Positions 1 through 5,043 of a DNA stretch of 5,043 nucleotides are shown here, piece after piece. Positions within the stretch are counted from its first letter, which is position 1. The number at the start of each line of letters is the position of its first letter. Made by a program: the position numbers and the translations under genes. Source of the DNA: Pseudomonadota bacterium (lineage in GTDB: Bacteria; Pseudomonadota; Gammaproteobacteria; Xanthomonadales; Rhodanobacteraceae); contig JAEZQS010000272.1 in NCBI GenBank assembly GCA_023412995.1, positions 1 to 5,043 on the forward strand, written 5' to 3'. Under the pieces are notes generated by a model. The model did no database searches and was not told where the DNA came from. It saw only the letters and a list, made by a program, of their open reading frames with translations.

Positions 1-82
1 ATTCCCTATTCCCTATTCCCTATTCCCTATTCCCTATTCCCTATTCCCTATTCCCTATTCCCTATTCCCTATTCCCATTCCC
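1..82. repeat. Heptamer tandem repeat (ATTCCCT / AGGGAAT)
   Basis: Ten perfect head-to-tail copies of ATTCCCT occupy 1-70. Two 6-bp copies, ATTCCC, follow at 71-76 and 77-82. The array continues past the left edge, so its true length is unknown. It starts 3 nt after the infB stop codon (86-88) and would lie in the gap to the next gene, usually rbfA. The two shortened copies at the infB end suggest decay or slippage at that boundary. I recall G-rich heptamer repeats being reported as abundant in Xanthomonas non-coding DNA, with a related but not identical unit (GGGNATC). Copy number in such arrays can change by slipped-strand pairing. Confidence 0.98.
4..82 (-). other. Predicted G-quadruplex-forming tract
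   Basis: On the minus (mRNA-sense) strand the repeat gives 12 GGG tracts. They are separated by one AAT loop nearest infB and then AATA loops. This fits the canonical G3-loop-G3 pattern (four tracts, short loops) and has enough tracts for up to three consecutive quadruplexes in DNA or RNA. The tracts are seen directly; folding and any effect are inferred. If transcribed, it would form the immediate 3' flank of infB. Confidence 0.7.
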
Positions 83-85
83 GGC

Positions 86-2686
86 TCAAAGCGTCCGCGC
101 CACCTCGATGCGTTCGAAGCACTCGATCTGGTCGCCCGGCTTGACGTCGTTGTACTGCTTGACCGCAATGCCGCACTCCATGCCGTTGCGCACTTCGTCG
201 ACGTTCTCCTTGAAGCGGCGCAGCGATTCGAGTTCGCCCTGGAAGATCACCGTGTTGTCGCGCAGGACGCGGATCGGCTTGCTGCGGCGGACCGTGCCCT
301 CGATCACCATGCAGCCGGCGACCGCGCCGAACTTGGAGCTGCGGAACACGTCGCGCACCTGCGCCACGCCGATGATCTCCTCGCGCACCTCGTTGCCGAG
401 CAGGCCGGTCGCGACCTGGTTCACCTGGTCGATCACGTCGTAGATGATCGAGAAGTAGCGCAGGTCGAGGTTGTTGGACTCGATGATGCGCCGGGCCGAG
501 GCGTCGGCGCGCACGTTGAAGCCGATGATCACCGCCTTGGAGGCCGCCGCGAGCGTCGCATCCGATTCGGTGATGCCGCCGACGCCGGAGGCGATGACGT
601 TGACCTTGATCGCGTCGGTGGTGATGGCGCCGAGCGACTCGCGCAGCGCCTCCGCCGAACCTTGCACATCGGCCTTGACCACGAGGTTCAGCGACAGCTG
701 GCCCTCGCCCTGGCCCATCTGCGCGACCATGTCCTCCATGCGGTTGGTCGCCTGCTTGACCAGGCGTGTCTCGCGCCGCTTGTGCTGGCGCTGCTGCGCG
801 ACGTCCTTGGCGAGGCGCTCGTCGGCGACCACCACGAAGTCGTCGCCGGCCTGCGGCACGCCGGAAAGGCCGAGCACCTGCACCGGAATGGAAGGTCCGG
901 CCGATTCCACCTGCCTGCCGCCTTCATCGAACAGCGCGCGCACGCGCCCGTATTCGACGCCGCAAACGAGGAAATCGCCCTTCGCCAGGCGGCCCTGCTG
1001 CACCAGCACGGTGGCGACCGGGCCGCGGCCCTTGTCCAGGCTCGACTCGATCACGGCGCCGCTGGCGCGGCCATCGGGGACCGCGCGCAGGTCCATCACC
1101 TCGGCCTGCACGGAGATCGCTTCCAGCAGGTTGTCGACGCCTTCGCCGGTCCTCGCCGACACCGGCACGAACTGGACGTCGCCGCCCCATTCCTCCGGCA
1201 CCACCTCGTGCTGCACCAGGCCCTGCTTGACCGTGTCCGGATTGGCCTCGGGCTTGTCCATCTTGTTCATGGCGACGATCAGCGGCACCTTCGCCGCGCG
1301 CGCATGCTGGATCGCCTCGACCGTCTGCGGCATGACGCCGTCGTCGGCGGCAACCACCAGCACCACGATGTCGGTGGACTGGGCGCCGCGCGCACGCATG
1401 GACGAGAAGGCCGCGTGGCCCGGCGTGTCGAGGAAGGTGATCACGCCCTTGGCGGTATCGACGTGGTAGGCGCCGATGTGCTGGGTGATGCCGCCCGCCT
1501 CGCCGGAGGCGACCTTCGTGCGCCGTATGTAGTCCAGCAGCGAGGTCTTGCCGTGGTCGACGTGGCCCATGATGGTCACCACCGGCGGACGCGCCGCCTT
1601 GGCGGCCTCGTCGGCGGCGGCCTGCGCGAGCAGCGTGGTCTCGGCACTGGTGTCCTCGGCGGCGACCACCTTGTGGCCCAGTTCCTCCGCCACCAGCACG
1701 GCGGTGTCGTGGTCGATCGCCTGGTTGATGGTCACCATGACGCCCATCTTGAACAGCGCCTTGACCACGTCGGCGCCCTTGATGGCGAGCTTCTGCGCCA
1801 GCTCGGCCACGGTGATGGATTCACCCACCGCGATCTCGCGCACCACCGGTGCGATCGGCCGCGAGAACGCGTGCGCGGGGCCGGAGCGCGAGGGCTCCAC
1901 CTGGCGCGTGCGGGTGCGCTTGCGTCCGGTGCGGCGCGCCGCCGCCTCGCGCGAGAGATGCAGTTCGTTGCCGAAATAGCGCGGTGCGCCCGGCTCCTCG
2001 GGAGCGCCCTCCTCGCGCATGCGGTGCGAGCCGTGGCGCGGCTTGTGGCGGTGGGCATCGGCCGCGGGACGATCGGTGCGGACGCGATCGCCCTCGCGCG
2101 GTGGCGGCGGCACGGCGGCTTCGGGCGGCGGCACGACGGCGATTTCTTCCGCCGCGGCGGCCTCCTGCTGGCGGCGCTGTTCCTCCTCGGCACGACGGGC
2201 CTCGTCGGCCTCGCGCTGGCGCGCTTCCTCTTCCTGGCGGCGGCGTTCCTGTTCCTGGCGCGCCTGCTCCTCGGCCTCGCGCTTCTGCTGGGATTCGCCG
2301 AGCTTGCGGATCGCCTCCTCGCGTTCCGGATCGACCTGCGCCTGCGCTTCCTCCTCCACCACGCTGCGCTTGACGTAGGTGCGCTTCTGCCGCACCTCGA
2401 CGTTGACCGTCTTGGCGGTCGCGCCACGCTGGCCGGGCACCACGGTGATCTCGCTCACGGTGCGCCGCTTGAGGGTGATCTGGCGCGGCGAGCTGGCCGC
2501 TTCCTGCGGGGCCTCGCGCTTGCCGTGCGTGCGGCGCAGGAAGCCGAGCAGCTTCACCTTCTCGGTGCTGCTGATGACCTGCTCCGGGTCGGAGAACTTC
2601 ATGCCCGCCTCGCCAAGCTGCCCGAGCAGCTTGTCGACCGGCGTGCCGAGGACCTTGGCCAGTTGTTTGATCGTGACGTCCGACAT
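86..2686 (-). CDS. infB: Translation initiation factor IF-2
   Basis: IF-2 is a GTPase that brings fMet-tRNA to the 30S subunit and promotes 50S joining in the cytoplasm. The 866-residue length fits the family (E. coli about 890). Residues 1-52 form a first IF2_N helical domain. A basic and then Glu/Arg/Gln/Ala-rich charged linker (about 55-180) and a proline-rich patch (185-197) follow. A second IF2_N domain lies at about 283-341. The G domain carries all motifs: G1 GHVDHGKT 374-381, switch Thr401 in GGITQHIGAY, G3 DTPGH 420-424, G4 NKMD 474-477 and G5 SA 510-511. Beta-barrel domain II (about 540-620), domain III (about 660-755) and the fMet-tRNA-binding C-terminal barrel (about 765-862, with YNDVKPGD at 845-852) complete it. 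The ATG is preceded by GGAG at 10 nt and MSDVTIKQLAK is the usual N-terminus. The stop is TGA. It is the last gene visible in the operon and lies 129 bp after nusA. It appears intact. Confidence 0.99.
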   Translation of the reverse strand: MSDVTIKQLAKVLGTPVDKLLGQLGEAGMKFSDPEQVISSTEKVKLLGFLRRTHGKREAPQEAASSPRQITLKRRTVSEITVVPGQRGATAKTVNVEVRQKRTYVKRSVVEEEAQAQVDPEREEAIRKLGESQQKREAEEQARQEQERRRQEEEARQREADEARRAEEEQRRQQEAAAAEEIAVVPPPEAAVPPPPREGDRVRTDRPAADAHRHKPRHGSHRMREEGAPEEPGAPRYFGNELHLSREAAARRTGRKRTRTRQVEPSRSGPAHAFSRPIAPVVREIAVGESITVAELAQKLAIKGADVVKALFKMGVMVTINQAIDHDTAVLVAEELGHKVVAAEDTSAETTLLAQAAADEAAKAARPPVVTIMGHVDHGKTSLLDYIRRTKVASGEAGGITQHIGAYHVDTAKGVITFLDTPGHAAFSSMRARGAQSTDIVVLVVAADDGVMPQTVEAIQHARAAKVPLIVAMNKMDKPEANPDTVKQGLVQHEVVPEEWGGDVQFVPVSARTGEGVDNLLEAISVQAEVMDLRAVPDGRASGAVIESSLDKGRGPVATVLVQQGRLAKGDFLVCGVEYGRVRALFDEGGRQVESAGPSIPVQVLGLSGVPQAGDDFVVVADERLAKDVAQQRQHKRRETRLVKQATNRMEDMVAQMGQGEGQLSLNLVVKADVQGSAEALRESLGAITTDAIKVNVIASGVGGITESDATLAAASKAVIIGFNVRADASARRIIESNNLDLRYFSIIYDVIDQVNQVATGLLGNEVREEIIGVAQVRDVFRSSKFGAVAGCMVIEGTVRRSKPIRVLRDNTVIFQGELESLRRFKENVDEVRNGMECGIAVKQYNDVKPGDQIECFERIEVARTL

Positions 2687-2696
2687 CGATTGTGTA

Positions 2697-2700
2697 CTCC
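2697..2700 (-). promoter_or_regulatory. infB ribosome binding site
   Basis: The minus strand reads GGAG, 10 nt before the infB ATG. Spacing is slightly long but usable. It lies downstream of the intergenic hairpins and is not itself paired in them. Confidence 0.6.
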
Positions 2701-2709
2701 GTGGCCCTT

Positions 2710-2751
2710 GCGACGCTTGCGGCCTGCGGCCGCACTTCGCACCAGCGGCCG
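2710..2751 (-). promoter_or_regulatory. Alternative hairpins upstream of infB
   Basis: Three arms occur in transcription order: A (2745-2751), B (2727-2734) and C (2718-2724). A and B can pair over 7 bp with an 11-nt loop. B and C can also pair over 7 bp (TGCGGCC with GGCCGCA, 3-nt loop), extended by an outer GCGA/TCGC pair (2710-2713 with 2737-2740). The two folds exclude each other. The B-C fold ends about 9 nt before the infB GGAG. This layout resembles a leader switch, but no regulator or uridine run is seen. Confidence 0.4.
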
Positions 2752-2767
2752 TGTTGCGAAACGGCTG

Positions 2768-2800
2768 CCGGGCACCGCGCCGGCGAGGCGCGACACCCGG
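2768..2800 (-). promoter_or_regulatory. Strong RNA hairpin after nusA
   Basis: The minus-strand RNA folds into a 14-bp uninterrupted stem with a 5-nt loop (UCGCC). The arms are CCGGGTGTCGCGCC (plus 2787-2800) and GGCGCGGTGCCCGG (plus 2768-2781). Three adjacent G.U wobbles sit in the middle. These positions would be C-A mismatches in a plus-strand RNA, so the structure belongs to the operon transcript. It begins 15 nt after the nusA stop. No uridine run follows (next bases CAGCCGUUUCGC), so it is not a standard intrinsic terminator. It could protect the nusA 3' end, be an RNase III target, or set the infB level. Confidence 0.6.
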
Positions 2801-2815
2801 TACTGCGACGCGCGA

Positions 2816-4321
2816 TTATCCGCCGTCTGGCTCGTCCGTGGCCTGGCGCGCGGCCATGATCAGCCCCGCCGCCATATCCTCGTCCACGCCCTCGATGCCG
2901 AGCTCCATGAACTCGTCGGTCGCGAGGTCGGCGAGGTTCTCGCGGGTGACGATGCCGTGCGAGGCCAGTTCGTAGGCGAGCGCCTCGTCCATGCCCTCGA
3001 CCGCCAGCAGGTCCTGCGCCGGCTGGTTCTCGTCGATCCCTTCCTCCACCGCGAGCGCCTCGGTGAGCAGCGCATCGCGCGCGCGCGCCCGCAGCTCCTC
3101 GACGATGTCCTCGTCGAAGCCCTCGATGCCGAGCAGCTCCGCCGTCGGCACGTAGGCGATTTCCTCGACCGAGGAGAAGCCTTCCTGCACCAGGATCTGC
3201 GCGATCTCCTCGTCCACCTCGAGCTTGGCGATGAACAGGTCGCGCGCCGCTTCCTGCTCGGCTTCGCTCTTCTGGCGCACCTGGTCGGCGGTCATGACGT
3301 TGAGCTGCCACCCGGACAGCTTGCTGGCGAGACGCACGTTCTGGCCGCCGCGCCCGATCGCCTGGCTGAGCTTGTCCTCCGCCACCGCGATGTCCATCGA
3401 GTGCTTTTCCTCGTCGACGATGATCGACTGCACTTCCGCCGGCGCCATCGCGTTGATGACGAACTGCGCCGGGTTGTCGTTCCACAGCACGATGTCGATG
3501 CGCTCGCCGTTGAGCTCGTTCGACACCGCCTGCACGCGCGAGCCGCGCATGCCGATGCAGGCGCCGATCGGATCGGTGCGGTGGTCGTGCGCGAGCACGG
3601 CGATCTTGGCGCGGTCGCCCGGATCGCGGGCGCAGGCCTTGATTTCCACCAGCCCCTGGCCGACCTCGGGCACTTCGAGCTTGAACAGTTCCATCATCAG
3701 TTCGGGCGCGGTGCGCGACACGAACAGCTGCGGACCGCGCGGCTCCGAACGGACTTCGTACAGATAGCCGCGCAGGCGGTCGCCGGTGCGCACGGCCTCG
3801 CGCGGAATGCTGCGGTCGCGCGGCACGAACGCCTCGGCGTTGCCGCCGAGGTCGAGGAACACGCTGCCGCGCTCGACCCGCTTGACGATGCCGGTGATCA
3901 GCTCGCCGACGCGGTCCTTGTAGGCATCCACCACCTGCGCGCGTTCGGCCTCGCGCACGCGCTGCACGATCACCTGCTTGGCCGCCTGCGCCGAGATGCG
4001 GCCGAAGTCCGGGTTTTCGATCGGCTGCTCGATGAACTCGCCGACCTCGATGCCCTCGACCTCGTCCACCGCGTCCATCAGGCGCACCTGGCGGTCGGGC
4101 GATTCCATCACGACGTCGTCGGCGACGACTTCCCAGCGGCGGAAGGTCTCGTAGTCGCCGCTCTCGCGATCGATCGCGACGCGCACGGTGACGTCTTCCT
4201 CGGCATAGCGCTTCTTCGCGGCCGAAGCCAGGGCGGCCTCCATCGCCTCGAAGATGACGGCCTTGGGCACGCCCTTCTCGTTGGCGACGGCATCGACGAC
4301 CAGCAGCAGTTCTTTGCTCAT
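2816..4321 (-). CDS. nusA: Transcription termination/antitermination factor NusA
   Basis: NusA binds RNA polymerase and nascent RNA, promotes pausing and intrinsic termination, and takes part in antitermination complexes on rRNA operons. The 501-residue length matches the family (E. coli 495). Domains in order: polymerase-binding N-terminal domain (about 1-130, starting MSKELLLVVDAVANEKG), S1 domain (about 135-202), KH1 with GMRG loop 257-260, KH2 with GRGG loop 323-326, then two acidic repeats, AR1 (about 366-417) and AR2 (about 436-492). In E. coli the acidic repeats contact the polymerase alpha C-terminal domain and phage N protein, and mask the RNA-binding part. The start is fixed by a strong AAGGAG 6 nt upstream and by the conserved N-terminus. 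The stop is TAA. It sits between rimP (111-bp gap) and infB (129-bp gap). E. coli NusA controls its own operon; the sequence alone does not show that here. No broken motifs are seen. Confidence 0.99.
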   Translation of the reverse strand: MSKELLLVVDAVANEKGVPKAVIFEAMEAALASAAKKRYAEEDVTVRVAIDRESGDYETFRRWEVVADDVVMESPDRQVRLMDAVDEVEGIEVGEFIEQPIENPDFGRISAQAAKQVIVQRVREAERAQVVDAYKDRVGELITGIVKRVERGSVFLDLGGNAEAFVPRDRSIPREAVRTGDRLRGYLYEVRSEPRGPQLFVSRTAPELMMELFKLEVPEVGQGLVEIKACARDPGDRAKIAVLAHDHRTDPIGACIGMRGSRVQAVSNELNGERIDIVLWNDNPAQFVINAMAPAEVQSIIVDEEKHSMDIAVAEDKLSQAIGRGGQNVRLASKLSGWQLNVMTADQVRQKSEAEQEAARDLFIAKLEVDEEIAQILVQEGFSSVEEIAYVPTAELLGIEGFDEDIVEELRARARDALLTEALAVEEGIDENQPAQDLLAVEGMDEALAYELASHGIVTRENLADLATDEFMELGIEGVDEDMAAGLIMAARQATDEPDGG

Positions 4322-4322
4322 T

Positions 4323-4427
4323 TCAGGCTCCTTCGAAACGACGCATGGCCGTCCGAACGGTGTTCCGGTTGGTGCGGTTGGGTTTGCTGGGCCGCGCCGG
4401 CGCCGTGTCCGTCGCGGGTCCGTTCAT
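4323..4427 (-). CDS. Possible small ORF between rimP and nusA (34 aa)
   Basis: An ATG 5 nt after the rimP stop opens a 34-codon frame ending in TGA one base before the nusA ATG (TGA-A-ATG). The peptide begins MNGPATDTAPARP, is rich in Asn, Thr, Pro and Arg, and ends MRRFEGA. A GAGG in the last codons of rimP lies 10 nt upstream of the ATG and could serve as a ribosome site. The nusA Shine-Dalgarno falls within its last codons (GAA GGA GCC), so its translation could be coupled to both neighbours. Against it: in DNA this GC-rich a 34-codon open frame is expected about half the time by chance, the third-position GC is lower than in the neighbours (about 26 of 33 codons), and I recognise no family. 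Treat it as a candidate only. Confidence 0.2.
   Translation of the reverse strand: MNGPATDTAPARPSKPNRTNRNTVRTAMRRFEGA
4328..4333 (-). promoter_or_regulatory. nusA ribosome binding site
   Basis: The minus strand reads AAGGAG with 6 nt (CCTGAA) before the nusA ATG. It is a near-consensus site and fixes the nusA start. It overlaps the end of the possible small ORF upstream. Confidence 0.85.
4359..4391 (-). promoter_or_regulatory. C-rich, G-poor tract upstream of nusA (rut-like)
   Basis: This 33-nt minus-strand segment has 17 C, 12 A, 4 G and no T. That is a sharp change from the balanced G/C around it and resembles the C-over-G, unstructured RNA that Rho prefers. A weak hairpin flanks it on each side (4392-4417 with one G.A mismatch, 4353-4368 with a bulged G, overlapping its end). 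Rho loading here is inference from composition only; it also codes the middle of the possible small ORF. Confidence 0.25.
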
Positions 4428-4432
4428 GGTGC

Positions 4433-4981
4433 TCAGGCCTCGCCACCGGCGGGTTTGCGCCGCGGCCTGCCGGGTTTCGCCGCCGCGTCCGCCTTCGTTC
4501 CCGGGCGCGCCGGGCCCAGGCCGAGCGCCGCGTAATCCGGCACCAGGCGGGCCCTGGCGATGTTGGAATGGACCAGCTCGACCGGCGTGCCGTCCTGCTC
4601 GATGGTGATGCGGTCGCCCTGCACGGCGCGGATCGGTCCCTGCAGCCGCCGGCGACCGGCCACCGGCAGGTTCAGCGCCAGCTTCACCGGTTCCCCGAGG
4701 AAGCGCTCGAAATGCGCGAGGGTGAACAGCGGCCGCTCCAGGCCGGGCGACGACACTTCCAGCGTGTAGCGCCCGGCGACGGGGTCGGCGACGTCCAGCA
4801 GCGCGGATATCTCGCGGCTCGCCCGCTCGCAGTCGTCGATGGTGACGCCGCGCTCGGGTTCGTCGATGTACACGCGCAGCAGGCTCGCGCCGGGGCCGGC
4901 GCTGAACTCGATGCCCACCAGTTCGAGGCCGAGGCCCTCGATGGCCGGTGCGATCAGCTGGCTGATTTCCTCGTTCGTCAT
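4433..4981 (-). CDS. rimP: Ribosome maturation factor RimP
   Basis: RimP (formerly YhbC) binds the free 30S subunit and assists its late assembly. The 182-residue product has the N-terminal alpha/beta domain (about 1-85), ending in the family signature VSSPGLERPL at 76-85, and an SH3-like C-terminal domain (about 86-150). It is about 30 residues longer than E. coli RimP (about 150) because of a Pro/Ala/Lys/Arg-rich tail (about 151-182, containing GRPRRKP) that looks disordered. The ATG start is well supported: an in-frame TAG lies two codons upstream (4985-4987), so no longer start exists, and an AGGT Shine-Dalgarno-like site sits just before it. The stop is TGA. It is the first operon gene in the window, as in many proteobacteria. 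Confidence 0.97.
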   Translation of the reverse strand: MTNEEISQLIAPAIEGLGLELVGIEFSAGPGASLLRVYIDEPERGVTIDDCERASREISALLDVADPVAGRYTLEVSSPGLERPLFTLAHFERFLGEPVKLALNLPVAGRRRLQGPIRAVQGDRITIEQDGTPVELVHSNIARARLVPDYAALGLGPARPGTKADAAAKPGRPRRKPAGGEA

Positions 4982-4986
4982 CGGCT

Positions 4987-4990
4987 ACCT
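4987..4990 (-). promoter_or_regulatory. rimP ribosome binding site
   Basis: The minus strand reads AGGT immediately before the GCCG-ATG start region of rimP. It is a modest Shine-Dalgarno match, partly overlapping an in-frame TAG that blocks any longer rimP start. Confidence 0.55.
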
Positions 4991-4992
4991 GC

Positions 4993-5013
4993 GCGACCCG
5001 TCCGAAGGATCGC
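4993..5013 (-). promoter_or_regulatory. rimP leader hairpin
   Basis: In the minus-strand RNA GCGAUCC (5007-5013) pairs with GGGUCGC (4993-4999) over 7 bp, with a 7-nt loop. One U.G wobble works only in this strand's RNA. The stem ends 2 nt before the rimP AGGT, so it could affect access to the ribosome site. No uridine run follows, so it is not an intrinsic terminator. An Rfam rimP-leader family is known from enterobacteria; I cannot say whether this is related. The window ends 30 nt further upstream, so no promoter can be judged. Confidence 0.4.
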
Positions 5014-5043
5014 CTGGAAAGTGCATCCGTCGCGGGGGAAACC

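Noticed and set aside
1..82. CRISPR array or telomere-like end
   Set aside because: The units are contiguous with no spacers, so it is not CRISPR. The resemblance to telomeric G-rich repeats is only in pattern; it sits inside an operon context beside infB.
471..1469. A 332-codon open frame on the plus strand opposite infB
   Set aside because: It is antisense to the GTPase core of infB. Its Ser/Thr/Arg/Ala-rich composition is what GC-rich codon bias produces on the opposite strand, and no domain is recognisable.
2019..2050. Internal in-frame Met (residue 223) as the start of a shorter IF-2 form, as known in E. coli
   Set aside because: No Shine-Dalgarno-like sequence is seen before this ATG, and no other Met lies between residues 29 and 314. 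An isoform from a non-ATG start was not excluded.
2768..2800. The nusA-infB hairpin as an intrinsic terminator
   Set aside because: No uridine run follows the stem, and infB lies directly downstream in the same operon.
2379..2975. A 198-codon plus-strand open frame across the infB-nusA gap
   Set aside because: Most of it is antisense to infB and nusA, with no recognisable family and no convincing ribosome site considered; stop codons are rare by chance at this GC content.
1821..3485. A 554-codon minus-strand open frame spanning nusA, the gap and infB
   Set aside because: It is an off-frame shadow of two well-supported genes with low-complexity Arg/Ala/Gly content.
4985..5026. A 13-codon ORF (MHFPGDPSDGSRR) in the rimP leader ending in TAG
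   Set aside because: It has no clear Shine-Dalgarno and is too short to judge; a regulatory leader peptide cannot be excluded but is unsupported.
4978..5043. A minus-strand frame open to the right edge and ending in TGA overlapping the rimP ATG (ATGA)
   Set aside because: Its 21 residues match nothing I recognise, and a short open frame is expected by chance. It could be the end of an upstream gene, but the window is too short to tell.
4982..5043. A tRNA upstream of rimP, like metY in E. coli
   Set aside because: No T-loop, anticodon arm or CCA-type end is visible in the 62 nt available.

Overview
The window is a high-GC (by eye around two thirds or more) stretch of a proteobacterial chromosome. 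All genes lie on the minus strand in the order rimP, nusA, infB, so transcription runs from the right edge to the left. This is the conserved ribosome-maturation / transcription-elongation / translation-initiation operon. The NusA protein has the two C-terminal acidic repeats typical of gamma- and other proteobacteria, and IF-2 has the long duplicated N-terminal region of that group. Together with strong G/C third-position bias and an A/G-rich heptamer repeat in an intergenic gap, this points to a gammaproteobacterium of the Xanthomonadales type (Lysobacter/Luteimonas/Xanthomonas relatives). That placement is inference from gene order and style, not from a database search.

Layout in transcription order: a short rimP leader with a hairpin just upstream of the start (4982-5043); rimP (4433-4981); a 111-bp gap that a possible 34-codon ORF fills almost exactly and that carries a C-rich, G-poor, T-free tract (4322-4432); nusA (2816-4321); a 129-bp gap with a strong 14-bp hairpin followed by three arms that can pair in two alternative ways (2687-2815); infB (86-2686); then, 3 nt past the infB stop, a heptamer tandem repeat that runs off the left edge (1-82).

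The three proteins form a coherent set. RimP helps assemble the 30S subunit, NusA binds RNA polymerase and modulates pausing, termination and antitermination (including on rRNA operons), and IF-2 delivers fMet-tRNA to the 30S subunit and promotes subunit joining. In relatives the operon usually continues with rbfA, truB, rpsO and pnp, which would lie beyond the left edge.

The coding content is ordinary core genome; no new multi-gene system is visible. The material worth a second look is non-coding. The most notable items are the G-tract repeat placed against the infB stop codon (12 GGG tracts on the sense strand, a canonical G-quadruplex pattern), and intergenic hairpins whose G.U wobble pairs work only in the sense RNA.
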